A stretch of DNA of 64,000 bases. Source: Streptomyces acidiscabies (GTDB taxonomy: Bacteria > Actinomycetota > Actinomycetes > Streptomycetales > Streptomycetaceae). The stretch spans positions 3,864,001 through 3,928,000 of the forward strand of contig NZ_JAGJBY010000001.1 of assembly GCF_020010905.1 (NCBI RefSeq), in the 5' to 3' direction. The notes under the pieces are model-generated. The model did not search any database. It had not been told where the DNA came from and saw only the letters and a program-made list of their open reading frames with translations. Positions 45,378-53,874 of this stretch are shown here, in pieces. Positions within the stretch are counted from its first letter, which is position 1, and every line of letters starts with the position of its first letter. The position numbers and the translations under genes are program-made.

Positions 45378-45389
45378 GAAAGCGCTTGC
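45378..45389. promoter_or_regulatory. LacI-type operator at the oxidoreductase promoter
   Basis: GAAAGCGCTTGC is an inverted repeat with a central GC step and one mismatch, close to the GAAAGCGCTTTC type bound by LacI-family sugar repressors in actinobacteria. It would cover the transcription start. No lacI gene is adjacent, so the repressor is encoded elsewhere. Confidence 0.6.
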
Positions 45390-45441
45390 TGCGGAGGTTG
45401 ATGCCGTCTCCCGCTCGCGCGTACGGCCGCCAGACCGAGGA

Positions 45442-46593
45442 GTGCTGATCACCCCCATGCCCCCGACCGCTCCCCTCACCGGCCGAAGGATCCGCGTGGC
45501 CGTCATCGGCACCGGCGCCATCGCCCGCGGCTCCCACCTCCCCGCGCTCCAGGAACTCGCCGCCGAGGGCGAGGTCGAGGTCGTCGCGGCCGTCGACATC
45601 GATGCCGGCGCCGTCGAGAAGTTCTGTACGGAGAACGGCGTCCCGCATCCGTACACCGACCTGGAGCTGATGCTCGCCGAGCAGCGCCCCGACCTCGTCA
45701 CCATCTGTACCCCTCCCACCCTGCACCGCGCCCAGAGCCAGGCCGCGCTGCGCGGTGGCGCCTGGGTGCTGTGCGAGAAGCCGCCCGTCCTCACCCTTGC
45801 CGAGTACGACGCCGTCGCCGCCGAGGAAGGCACGGAGACGGGTCCCTACTCCTCCATCGTTTTCCAGCACCGTTTCGGTTCTGGCACCCGGCACATTCGT
45901 CGCCTCCTCGCCGAGAAGGCGCTCGGCCGGCCGCTCGTCGTCCACTGCCAGACCACCTGGTACCGCGACACCGCGTACTACGCCGTCCCCTGGCGCGGGC
46001 GCTGGGCCACCGAGGGCGGCGGGCCCGCGATGGGACACGGCATCCACCAGATGGACCTCATGCTCGATCTGCTCGGGCCCTGGAGCGAGGTCCGCGCGAT
46101 GGCCGGACGGCTCGTGCACGACGTCGAGACCGAGGACGTCTCCACCGCGCTCGTGCGGTTCGAGAACGGCGCGATGGCGACCGTCGTCAACAGCGTCCTC
46201 AGCCCCGACGAGGTCAGCCGTATCCGCATCGACTGCGAGCGCGCGACCGTCGAACTCGTCCACCTCTACGGGCACTCCAACGCGAACTGGCGCATCACCC
46301 CCGCGCCCGGCGTCTTGGAGGAGGAACTCGCCGACTGGCTCGACTTCGGTACGGACGTGCCGAGTTCGCACCTCGAACAGCTCCGGGAACTCGTCGCCAG
46401 CATGCGTGCCGGTGAACGGCCGCGGCTCAGTGGCGAGGAGGGGCGCGCGAGCCTCGAACTCATCAGCGCCCTCTACAAGTCGGCGTTCACCGACGTCACC
46501 GTCCGGCGCGGCGAGATCGGTTCCGGTGACCCGTACTACACCGCCCTGCACGGCGACGCGGCCGGCTGGGCGCCCGAGGAGGGGTCCGCGTGA
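45442..46593 (+). CDS. Gfo/Idh/MocA family oxidoreductase
   Basis: A 383-aa NAD(P)-dependent sugar or inositol dehydrogenase-like protein. GTG at 45442 is one base after GAGGA, so ATG at 45457 is an alternative. Rossmann motif VAVIGTGAIARGSHLPAL, the family motif CEKPPVL with catalytic Lys, and the substrate His in GGGPAMGHGIHQMDLMLDLLG. First of three overlapping genes (GTGA overlaps), with a promoter and LacI-type operator at 45338-45389. Substrate unknown; likely a cyclic sugar or sugar acid. Confidence 0.88.
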   Translation: MLITPMPPTAPLTGRRIRVAVIGTGAIARGSHLPALQELAAEGEVEVVAAVDIDAGAVEKFCTENGVPHPYTDLELMLAEQRPDLVTICTPPTLHRAQSQAALRGGAWVLCEKPPVLTLAEYDAVAAEEGTETGPYSSIVFQHRFGSGTRHIRRLLAEKALGRPLVVHCQTTWYRDTAYYAVPWRGRWATEGGGPAMGHGIHQMDLMLDLLGPWSEVRAMAGRLVHDVETEDVSTALVRFENGAMATVVNSVLSPDEVSRIRIDCERATVELVHLYGHSNANWRITPAPGVLEEELADWLDFGTDVPSSHLEQLRELVASMRAGERPRLSGEEGRASLELISALYKSAFTDVTVRRGEIGSGDPYYTALHGDAAGWAPEEGSA

Positions 46594-47504
46594 GCGAGGA
46601 ACTGCGGGTCGTCCACGCGCACGGTGACCACATCACCGTCACCGAGCCCGTCACCGGCGTCGAACTCCTCTCGTACGTCTACCGTGCCGAGGCCGACTGG
46701 GAGGCGCCCAAGCCGTACCTCCACCCCCTGCGCACGCTCGCCGGCGACGTCGTCACCGACTACCGGCCCAACGACCACCGGTGGCACAAGGGGCTCTCGC
46801 TGACCGCCTCGCACCTCTCCGGCGCGAACCTCTGGGGCGGCAACTCCTATGTCCACGGCGAGGGTTACCTCGCGCTCCCCGAACGCGTCGGGTCCATGCG
46901 GCACGTCGCCTTCGACGAGGTGTCCGCCGACGCCGGGCGCGTCGTCATCGCCGAGCGGCTCACCTGGCATCCGTACGACGGTGAGCTGTGGGCCGAGGAG
47001 ACGCGGCGCGTCGAGATCCACGACGTCGACCTCGACTCCCGGTCCTGGGCACTGACTTGGACCAGCGCCATCACCAACCGGCGTACAGAACCTCTGCTGT
47101 TCGGGAGCCCCACCACCGCCGGGCGTGAAATGGCCGGGTACACCGGGCTGTTCTGGCGCGGGCCCCGTGCCTTCCGGGACGGGCGCATCATCGGGCCCGA
47201 CGGGGAGGGGCCCGAACTCATGGGTACGCAAGGGGAATGGCTCGCGCTCTCCGGTGAGCACGACGGGGCCGACGGGTACGCGACGGTCGTCTTCGCCCAC
47301 GCTCCCGAGAACGCCGGCGGGCATCCCGCGCACTGGTTCGTCCGCAACGAGCCCTTCGCCGCGATCGCTCCCTCCTGGGCCTTCTACGAGGAACTGGAGC
47401 TGCCGCCGGGGGAGACGCTGACCCGCCGCTACCGTGTCGTCGTCGCCGACGGGGCCTGGGAGCGGGACGATATCGCCAAGTACCTTGAGGGGCGGCCCTG
47501 GTGA
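46590..47504 (+). CDS. PmoA-like (DUF6807) protein
   Basis: A 304-aa protein coupled to the oxidoreductase by a 4-base overlap. It resembles the PmoA-like/DUF6807 family often found with Gfo/Idh/MocA enzymes: LLSYVYRAEADWEAPKPYLHPLRTLAGDVVTDYRPNDHRWHKGL, then WAEETRRVEIHD and ELPPGETLTRRYRVVVADG. The conserved RPNDHRWHKG with two His could be an active site. Despite the family name, no methane oxidation is implied. Possibly a sugar-processing lyase or isomerase; activity not established. Confidence 0.8.
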   Translation: MSEELRVVHAHGDHITVTEPVTGVELLSYVYRAEADWEAPKPYLHPLRTLAGDVVTDYRPNDHRWHKGLSLTASHLSGANLWGGNSYVHGEGYLALPERVGSMRHVAFDEVSADAGRVVIAERLTWHPYDGELWAEETRRVEIHDVDLDSRSWALTWTSAITNRRTEPLLFGSPTTAGREMAGYTGLFWRGPRAFRDGRIIGPDGEGPELMGTQGEWLALSGEHDGADGYATVVFAHAPENAGGHPAHWFVRNEPFAAIAPSWAFYEELELPPGETLTRRYRVVVADGAWERDDIAKYLEGRPW

Positions 47505-48208
47505 GTGGTTTCGCGGGGTTGCCGGGTGGGGTCGGGGTGTCGCGGCTGTGCGTGTACGACTGGCCTGCCGCCGACGGGCTCTCCGGCGGAACTCCCCATA
47601 TGCATCTGGCCTGTTCGGAGGGGTACGTCGTGACCGGCGGCCGGGGTGCGGTCCAGTCCCTGACGTCGTCCGGCTACGAGGTCACCCCCCTGACGCCGGG
47701 CACGATCGCCTGGTTCACGCCCGGCACGATCCACCGCCTCGTCAACGAGGACGACCTCCAGATCGCCGTCCTCATGCAGAACAGCGGGCTCCCGGAGGCG
47801 GGGGACGCGGTCCTGACGCTGCCCCCCGAGTACCTGACGGACCCCGACACGTACGCCTCGGTGACCCGCATCCCGGTGGACGCGCCGCGCGAGGAACAGG
47901 AGCAAGTAGCCCGCAAACGCCGGGACTTGGCACTGGAGGGCTACCGGGTCCTGCGCGAGTCCCCCGACGCCCTGGCCGCCTTCCATACGTCCGCCGCAGC
48001 TCTGGTCCGGCCTCGCTTGGGGGAGTGGCGGGAGCGCTGGGAGCGGGGGGCGCTGGCGGCGGCCCAGGCCACGGGGGACCAGCTCGATCGGCTCGGGCGG
48101 GGGGATGCCTCGCACTTGCGTGACGCGGTCGTGCGGGCTGAACAGCCGTCCGAGGAGGGGAAGTTCGGGATGTGCGGACGGTTGGACGTGTACAAGCTGG
48201 AGGCGTGA
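47501..48208 (+). CDS. Cupin domain protein
   Basis: A 235-aa protein overlapping the PmoA-like gene by four bases. Residues 15-110 form a cupin barrel with metal ligands in GGTPHMHLACSEGYVVTGGRG and IAWFTPGTIHRLVNEDDLQI; the rest is helical. It completes a three-gene operon with the dehydrogenase and PmoA-like protein and may be a sugar-lyxose isomerase-type or sensing protein. Catalytic role not established. Confidence 0.78.
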   Translation: MSGFAGLPGGVGVSRLCVYDWPAADGLSGGTPHMHLACSEGYVVTGGRGAVQSLTSSGYEVTPLTPGTIAWFTPGTIHRLVNEDDLQIAVLMQNSGLPEAGDAVLTLPPEYLTDPDTYASVTRIPVDAPREEQEQVARKRRDLALEGYRVLRESPDALAAFHTSAAALVRPRLGEWRERWERGALAAAQATGDQLDRLGRGDASHLRDAVVRAEQPSEEGKFGMCGRLDVYKLEA

Positions 48209-48245
48209 GGGGCTCGGGGGCCGGGGTCCGGCAGAATCCCGGCCC

Positions 48246-48929
48246 ATGACTACCGACTGGGCCCAGCTCACCCACGCCTACGGTTCCGCCGCCGACACCC
48301 CCGGCCTCTTCGCCCGCCTCGACGGCGGTCCCGGTGACAAGGACGTCTGGGCCGACCTCTGGTCGTCCCTCTGCCACCAAGGGACCGTCTACGACGCGAG
48401 TTTCGCTGCCCTCCCCCTGCTCACCGACATCGCCACGGGCCGCTCGCCCGGAGCCCGCAACGAAGCGCTCCTCATGGCCGGGCTCGTCGTCGGCGCGGGC
48501 GGGGCTGACGAACGGAAGCTGTACGAGGCCCAGATCGCCGAACTCCTCCCCGTGGCCCGGGACTTCCTCGCCGGCATACCGGCGGACGCGCCCGGCGACT
48601 TCGTCTACCACCTCCAAGGGCTCCTCGCCTTCGAGGGCGTCCCCTTCTGGTCGACCGAACTGGAGCTGCTGCTGGAGGAGTTCGAGGTCGCTTGTCCCGA
48701 GTGCGGGGACCAGTGGGCCACGTCGGTGGGGGAGGACCACGAGGACTTCGGCGTCGAACTCCTCGCGGCGGATCCCGCCGAACTCTCCGACACCGGCGCC
48801 CGGTTGCACACCCTGGCGCTCCAGGGTGGGCAGGGCGAACTGGCGGTGTCGCTGACTCGGCTCTTCGGGTGGGCCCGTTGCGGTGAGTGCGAGGCGGTGT
48901 TCGGGGTGGCTGAAGCGCTGGTTGATTAG
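48246..48929 (+). CDS. Unknown 227-aa protein with split zinc-ribbon
   Basis: Not recognised. The ATG at 48246 starts MTTDWAQLTHAYG. Most of the chain is helical with repeated leucine-rich helices suggestive of HEAT-like packing. Two Cys pairs, CPECGDQW near residue 150 and CGECEAVF near residue 215, are about 65 residues apart and could form one zinc ribbon. It follows the cupin gene by 37 bp; whether it belongs to that operon is unclear. Confidence 0.7.
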   Translation: MTTDWAQLTHAYGSAADTPGLFARLDGGPGDKDVWADLWSSLCHQGTVYDASFAALPLLTDIATGRSPGARNEALLMAGLVVGAGGADERKLYEAQIAELLPVARDFLAGIPADAPGDFVYHLQGLLAFEGVPFWSTELELLLEEFEVACPECGDQWATSVGEDHEDFGVELLAADPAELSDTGARLHTLALQGGQGELAVSLTRLFGWARCGECEAVFGVAEALVD

Positions 48930-48953
48930 GGCGTCGCCAGGAACATCGGAGTG

Positions 48954-49421
48954 TTACGCCACCGGTCCCGCCACCGTCCACCCCGGCGACTCCGAGTGGT
49001 GGGTCATGTCCGCTTCCGTCACCTTCACGCCGCACTCCCGGCAGGTGACCGCCGGGAGGAGTTCGTGGCCGCAGGTGTGTTCTACGACCATCGGGCGGTT
49101 GGTGTCGTGGCGTAGGTGGTGGTCGCCCCAGGCCATCAGCGTGAGGAGGATCGGGCCCAGGTCCAGGCCCGCGCGGGTGGGGTGGTACTCGTGGCGGCGG
49201 GGGCGGTCCGAGTAGGTGTGTTTGGTGAGGATGCCCTCGTCCACCAGGCGGCGCAGGCGGGACGACAGGACGTCCCTGGGGGCGCCGATGTTGCGGGCCA
49301 GTTGGTCGAAGCGGCCGTTGCCCAGGAGGACCTCGCGGATGATCAGGAGGGTGTACTTCTCGCCGACGAGGGACAGAGCGTCGGCGATGGAACAGGGGCG
49401 GGGGTCCTTGGGGGCGGGCAT
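48954..49421 (-). CDS. HxlR family regulator with C-terminal Cys cluster
   Basis: A 155-aa winged-helix regulator: CSIADALSLVGEKYTLLIIREVLLGNGRFDQLARNIGAPRDVLSSRLRRLVDEGIL is the HxlR domain with its N-terminal Cys. The C-terminal part adds CGHELLPAVTCRECG, a possible metal or redox site. Divergent to the thiolase gene; operator-like 15-mers lie just upstream of each start codon. Confidence 0.88.
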   Translation of the reverse strand: MPAPKDPRPCSIADALSLVGEKYTLLIIREVLLGNGRFDQLARNIGAPRDVLSSRLRRLVDEGILTKHTYSDRPRRHEYHPTRAGLDLGPILLTLMAWGDHHLRHDTNRPMVVEHTCGHELLPAVTCRECGVKVTEADMTHHSESPGWTVAGPVA

Positions 49422-49441
49422 GTGGTCCAGTTTAGGTGAAG

Positions 49442-49456
49442 GTTTGGATTTCCAAC
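49442..49456. promoter_or_regulatory. HxlR operator candidate A
   Basis: GTTTGGATTTCCAAC, 21 bases before the hxlR start codon. It matches site B at 14 of 15 positions. AT-rich against the local background. Confidence 0.65.
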
Positions 49457-49493
49457 TTAGCTGGTCAGGGACGCCATTCTGGAGTTAGTGTGG

Positions 49494-49508
49494 GTTTGGA
49501 TTTCAAAC
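49494..49508. promoter_or_regulatory. HxlR operator candidate B
   Basis: GTTTGGATTTCAAAC, a dyad with perfect 5-bp arms (GTTTG/CAAAC), 23 bases before the thiolase start. The repeat spacing between A and B is 52 bp, five helical turns. Confidence 0.68.
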
Positions 49509-49530
49509 TGACTCCCCGTGGAGGCACCTC

Positions 49531-50700
49531 ATGCGCGACGCCGTCATCGTCGAAGCCGTCCGCACCCCCGTCGGCAAGGGCAAACCCGGCGGCTCCCTCT
49601 CCCACGTCCACCCCGTCGACCTCCTCGCCCACACCCTGCGCACCCTCGTCGACCGCACCGGCATAGACCCCGCGCTCGTGGACGACGTCATCGGCGGCAC
49701 GGTCGACCAGGTCGGCGAGCAGGCGATGAACACGACCCGGTACGCCGCCCTCGCCGCCGGTCTCCCCGAGTCCGTGCCGGCGACGACGGTGGACCGGCAG
49801 TGCGGCTCCTCCCAGCAGGCCGTGCACTTCGCCGCGCAGGGCGTGCTGGCGGGCGCGTACGACCTGGTCGTGGCCTGCGGCGTCGAGTCGATGAGCCGCG
49901 TACCGATGTGGTCGAACGTCCCGGAGGGCAAGGACCCCTTCGGCCCGGGGATCGCCCGGCGCTACCCTGAGGGCCTCGTCCCGCAGGGCGTCAGCGCGGA
50001 GCTGATCGCCGCGAAGTGGTCCCTCACGCGCGCGCGGATGGACGAGTTCGCCGCGTCCTCGCACCACAAGGCCGCCGACGCCTGGGCACGGGGCCGTTTC
50101 GACGCCGAGGTCGCCCCGCTGGACGACGCCGTGCGCGACGAGTCCGTACGACCCGGCACGACCCCCGAGATCCTCGCCGGTCTCAAGCCCGCCTACTACG
50201 ACCCCGCCTTTGCCGAACGCTTCCCGCAGATCGAGTGGAACGTCACCGCGGGCAACGCCAGCCCGGTCAACGACGGCGCGAGCGCGGTCCTGATCGCCGG
50301 CGCCGACACGGCCGTACGCCTCGGCCTGCGCCCCCTCGCGCGCCTGCGCGACTTCGCCGTCACCGGCTCCGACCCCCTGCTCATGCTGACCGGCGTCATC
50401 CCCGCGACGGAGAAGGTGCTGCGCCGGGCCGGGCTCGACCTCGGGGACATCGATCTGTTCGAGGTCAACGAGGCGTTCGCCAGTGTCGTCCTCGCCTGGC
50501 AGCAGGAGACCGGCGCGGACCTCGCGAAGGTCAACGTCAACGGGGGTGCGATCGCGCTCGGGCATCCGCTCGGGGCCAGCGGGACACGGCTGACGACGAC
50601 GCTGGTGCACGCGATGCGGGAGCGCGGGGCGCGGTACGGGTTGCAGACCATGTGCGAGGCGGGGGGACTGGCCAACGCGATGATCCTGGAGGCCGTATGA
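49531..50700 (+). CDS. Acetyl-CoA acetyltransferase (thiolase)
   Basis: A 389-aa thiolase. Acylated Cys91 in DRQCGSSQQA, His in NGGAIALGHPLGASG and the second Cys in CEAGGLANAM complete the active site. It condenses or cleaves acyl-CoA thioesters in fatty acid or polyketide-related metabolism. Probably repressed by the divergent HxlR protein. No partner beta-oxidation genes are adjacent. Confidence 0.92.
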   Translation: MRDAVIVEAVRTPVGKGKPGGSLSHVHPVDLLAHTLRTLVDRTGIDPALVDDVIGGTVDQVGEQAMNTTRYAALAAGLPESVPATTVDRQCGSSQQAVHFAAQGVLAGAYDLVVACGVESMSRVPMWSNVPEGKDPFGPGIARRYPEGLVPQGVSAELIAAKWSLTRARMDEFAASSHHKAADAWARGRFDAEVAPLDDAVRDESVRPGTTPEILAGLKPAYYDPAFAERFPQIEWNVTAGNASPVNDGASAVLIAGADTAVRLGLRPLARLRDFAVTGSDPLLMLTGVIPATEKVLRRAGLDLGDIDLFEVNEAFASVVLAWQQETGADLAKVNVNGGAIALGHPLGASGTRLTTTLVHAMRERGARYGLQTMCEAGGLANAMILEAV

Positions 50701-50716
50701 AACCTCCGTATGAGAA

Positions 50717-51457
50717 CTACTTCCCCCGCAGGTGATGCCTCTTCCGCCACGCCACCACCGCACCCGCCACCGACGGCAACGCGATAGCCGCGACGGCGAT
50801 CAGGAACACCGGCGACGTGGGCGACGAGGCCCGCGCCCCCGCGACGACGTACGCGGCCGTGTTCGGCACCGACCCCACCGCCGTCGCGAACAGGAACGGG
50901 AACCAGCCGATACGGGAGACGGCGGCGCCGTAGTTGGCCAGCCAGAACGGCATCCCGGGGAAGAGGCGCGCGGCGAGCATCGACCGCAGACCGTGCCGGC
51001 TCAGCTGACCGTCCGCCGCCTTCAGGAGCCGCCCCCGCAGCAGGGGCCGCAGCGCGTCCTGCCCCAGCACCCGCCCGAGCCCGAACGCCACGCCCGCGCC
51101 GAGCACCGTACCCGCGAGCGTTGTGACGAGCCCCACCTCCCAGCCGAACAGCGCGCCCGCCGCGAGGTTCAGCAGCGGCCGGGGTACGAACGCGACCGTG
51201 CACAGCCCGTACGCGACCGTGAACACGGCGGCGGCCGACGCGCCCGTGAGGTGCGGCGGCCAGCCGTCCTGGAGGAGTCTCTGCGGCTCGAACAGCAGCA
51301 CGCTCGCCCCGGCCGCCGCGAGCAGCACGACCAGCAGGAAGAGGCGCGACCACGGGGACAGCAGCCGCGTGCCGAGGGACACCGGCACGACGAGTTCGGG
51401 GGTGACCGGGGGAGCGGCCGTGGCGGTGCCGCCAGAGCGGGTGGTGGCATCGAGCAT
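50717..51457 (-). CDS. TVP38/TMEM64 family membrane protein
   Basis: A 246-aa integral membrane protein of the SNARE-associated/VTT group, distantly related to DedA. ATG at 51457. The VTT core shows VAFVPRPLLNLAAGALFGWEVGLVTTLAGTVLGAGVAFGLGR and ARLFPGMPFWLANYGAAVSRIGWFPFLFATAVGSVPNTAAYVVAG. Proposed to move lipids or to support membrane homeostasis. Convergent with the thiolase (16-bp gap). Confidence 0.85.
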   Translation of the reverse strand: MLDATTRSGGTATAAPPVTPELVVPVSLGTRLLSPWSRLFLLVVLLAAAGASVLLFEPQRLLQDGWPPHLTGASAAAVFTVAYGLCTVAFVPRPLLNLAAGALFGWEVGLVTTLAGTVLGAGVAFGLGRVLGQDALRPLLRGRLLKAADGQLSRHGLRSMLAARLFPGMPFWLANYGAAVSRIGWFPFLFATAVGSVPNTAAYVVAGARASSPTSPVFLIAVAAIALPSVAGAVVAWRKRHHLRGK

Positions 51458-51679
51458 TCCGTGACGGTAGCCCACGGAGCTGTCTGATCGCCGTATGGGT
51501 CTTCTCACCGGGACGGCCCTGAACGGCGCGGCGCGGAAAACCGTTCGACGTACGACGTTCCTTCGACGAGGATCGAGACATGTTCCGGTACGCCTTCCAC
51601 CTCGCAGCATCCGCAGTCGCGGATGCGCCGAAGGCTGCCGTCCCCCATTTCACGGCCGCTGTCGACGGCGCCCGAAGCT

Positions 51680-51722
51680 GACCCTCCCCGGAAAGTCCGG
51701 CGAACCCCGCAGGGGGAGGGTC
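51680..51722 (+). promoter_or_regulatory. Leader hairpin upstream of tuf3
   Basis: A perfect 10-bp stem (GACCCTCCCC with its complement at 51713-51722) with a 23-base loop that itself contains two CCGG segments. It lies 56 bases upstream of the tuf3 ATG, in what would be its 5' leader; the other neighbour is divergent, so it is not an ordinary gene-end terminator. A pyrimidine-rich run TTCCCTTCTTTTCCC follows at about 51739. Confidence 0.5.
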
Positions 51723-51777
51723 GGACGGTCGATCGGGGTTCCCTTCTTTTCCCACGGACACGCTTCGAGGTACAGCC

Positions 51778-52950
51778 ATGCCCAAGACCGCGTACGTACG
51801 CACCAAGCCGCATCTCAACATCGGCACGATGGGTCACGTCGACCACGGCAAGACCACGCTCACCGCCGCCATCACCAAGGTCCTCGCCGACCGCGGCACC
51901 GGCACGTTCGTGCCGTTCGACCGCATCGACCGCGCCCCCGAGGAGGCCGCCCGCGGCATCACCATCAACATCTCGCACGTCGAGTACGAGACCGACACGC
52001 GCCACTACGCGCACGTCGACATGCCCGGTCACGCCGACTTCATCAAGAACATGATCACCGGCGCGGCGCAGCTCGACGGGGCGATCCTCGTCGTCTCCGC
52101 GCTCGACGGGATCATGCCGCAGACCGCCGAACACGTGTTGCTGGCCCGGCAGGTTGGGGTCGACCACATCGTGGTCGCGCTCAACAAGGCCGACGGCGCC
52201 GACGAAGAGCTCATCGAACTGGTCGAGTTGGAGGTTCGGGACCTTCTCACGACTCATGGGTACGGGGGTGACAGCGCGCCCGTCGTCCGGGTGTCCGGGC
52301 TCAAGGCCCTTGAGGGGGAGCCCCGTTGGGTTGCCTCCGTCGAGGCTCTGCTCGACGCGGTCGACACGTACGTGCCTATGCCGGAGCGGTACCTCGACGC
52401 GCCGTTTCTGCTGTCCGTCGAGAACGTGCTGACCATCACCGGGCGCGGGACCGTTGTCACCGGGGCTGTTGAGCGGGGGACCGTTCGAGTTGGTGACCGG
52501 GTCGAAGTGCTCGGTGCGGAGGTCGACACGGTTGTCATCGGCGTGGAGACCTTCGGGAAGCCGATGGATGAGGCGCAGGCCGGGGACAATGTCGCCTTGC
52601 TGCTGCGGGGAGTTGCTCGGGACTCCGTTCGGCGGGGGCATGTTGTCGCGGCGCCGGGGAGTGTGGTGCCTCGGCGGAGGTTCACTGCGCAGGTTTATGT
52701 GCTTTCGGCTCGTGAAGGGGGGCGTACGACGCCTGTTTCTTCCGGGTACCGGCCGCAGTTCTATATCCGTACGGCGGATGTGGTGGGGGACGTCGACCTT
52801 GGTGAGGTTGCCGTTGCGCGGCCGGGGGAGCGGGTTGACATGACCGTCGAGTTGGGGCGGGATGTGCCGTTGGAGGACGGTCTGGGGTTCGCCATTCGTG
52901 AGGGTGGCAGGACCGTGGGGGCTGGGACTATCACCGCCGTGTTGGGTTAG
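51778..52950 (+). CDS. tuf3: Divergent elongation factor Tu (EF-Tu3)
   Basis: A 390-aa translational GTPase. G1 GHVDHGKT, G2 RGITIN, G3 DMPGHADF (usually DCPGHADY) and G4 NKAD (usually NKCD) are all present, and domains 2-3 follow (TGRGTVVTGAVERGTVRVGD; PQFYIRTADVVGDV). Substitutions across the protein and its standalone location, away from fusA and ribosomal genes, match the Streptomyces Tuf3 paralogue, which is known to be expressed under stringent conditions. The 3' half uses noticeably fewer C-ending codons than the 5' half. A stem-loop in the leader may regulate it. Confidence 0.88.
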   Translation: MPKTAYVRTKPHLNIGTMGHVDHGKTTLTAAITKVLADRGTGTFVPFDRIDRAPEEAARGITINISHVEYETDTRHYAHVDMPGHADFIKNMITGAAQLDGAILVVSALDGIMPQTAEHVLLARQVGVDHIVVALNKADGADEELIELVELEVRDLLTTHGYGGDSAPVVRVSGLKALEGEPRWVASVEALLDAVDTYVPMPERYLDAPFLLSVENVLTITGRGTVVTGAVERGTVRVGDRVEVLGAEVDTVVIGVETFGKPMDEAQAGDNVALLLRGVARDSVRRGHVVAAPGSVVPRRRFTAQVYVLSAREGGRTTPVSSGYRPQFYIRTADVVGDVDLGEVAVARPGERVDMTVELGRDVPLEDGLGFAIREGGRTVGAGTITAVLG

Positions 52951-52962
52951 GTGAGTGGGGGA

Positions 52963-53010
52963 CTGCGGGCCGTTTGTGGCTGGTCGCGCAGTTCCCCGCG
53001 CCCCTAAAAG
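52963..53010. repeat. Streptomyces dispersed intergenic repeat
   Basis: The stretch containing TGGTCGCGCAGTTCCCCGCG and CCCCTAAAAG is a short motif I recognise as recurrent in Streptomyces intergenic regions. It sits between tuf3 and the spermidine-synthase-like gene. Confidence 0.6.
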
Positions 53011-53037
53011 ACACGCAGCACCAGGCACAATGGAGGG

Positions 53038-53874
53038 GTGAACCCCGAGCCCATCCCCGTCTTCCGGTCCGTCGATCATGGGTTTGCCAAGCTCATGCCT
53101 GACGTTGATCGGGAGCGGGCCTGGTTGCTCACCGTCGATGACGCTCCTCAGTCGTACGTCGATCTCGACGAGCCCGAGCACCTTGAGTTCGAGTACGTCC
53201 GTCGGCTTGGGCACGCGCTCGATGTTCTTGTCGAGCCTGAGGACGTCGTCCATCTCGGTGGTGGTGCGCTCACCCTGCCCCGCTATCTCGCCGTCACGCG
53301 GCCCGGGTGTCGGCAACACGTCGTCGAGTTCGATCGGGGGCTTCTAGACCTCGTCGTCGAGCAACTTCCCCTTCCTGAAGGGGACTTCAGCCTTCACGCC
53401 GCCGATGCTCGGGAGTGGCTCGCGTCGGCGCCGGACTCCTCCGCCGATGTCATCGTCGCCGACGTTTTTGGCGGGTCCCGGGTGCCTGCGCAAGTGACGT
53501 CCACCGGGTACGTCCGTGAGGTCGCCCGCGTTCTCCGTCCCGACGGCGTCTATCTCGCCAACCTCGCCGACTCCGCCCCCTTCGGCTTCCTGCGTTCTCA
53601 ACTCGCCGGGTTCGCCGAGGTGTTCGAGGAGCTGGCGGTGGTCGCGGAGCCGGCGGTGTTGCGGGGGAGGCGGTTCGGGAACGTCGTTCTTATTGGTTCG
53701 CGGCAGCCTCTCGACCTGGTCGCGCTGGCCCGGCGTACCGCCTCCGACGCGTTTCCCGCGCGGGTTGAACACGGGCCCGGTGTGCGGAAGTTGATCGGCG
53801 ATGCGCGGCCCGTGCCGGACGCGGAAGCCGTTGCCTCACCCGAGCCGCCCGACGGCGCTTTCGGGGTCGGGTGA
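53038..53874 (+). CDS. Spermidine-synthase-like protein
   Basis: A 278-aa class I methyltransferase-fold protein. GTG at 53038 directly follows GGAGG. Motifs include VVHLGGGALTLPRYLAVTRP, VVEFDRGLLDLV and ADVIVADVFGGSRVP, as in spermidine synthases, but the N-terminal beta domain is short. Many actinobacterial relatives have unknown aminopropyl or other activity. Its end overlaps the convergent MFS gene by 39 bases. Confidence 0.82.
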   Translation: MNPEPIPVFRSVDHGFAKLMPDVDRERAWLLTVDDAPQSYVDLDEPEHLEFEYVRRLGHALDVLVEPEDVVHLGGGALTLPRYLAVTRPGCRQHVVEFDRGLLDLVVEQLPLPEGDFSLHAADAREWLASAPDSSADVIVADVFGGSRVPAQVTSTGYVREVARVLRPDGVYLANLADSAPFGFLRSQLAGFAEVFEELAVVAEPAVLRGRRFGNVVLIGSRQPLDLVALARRTASDAFPARVEHGPGVRKLIGDARPVPDAEAVASPEPPDGAFGVG

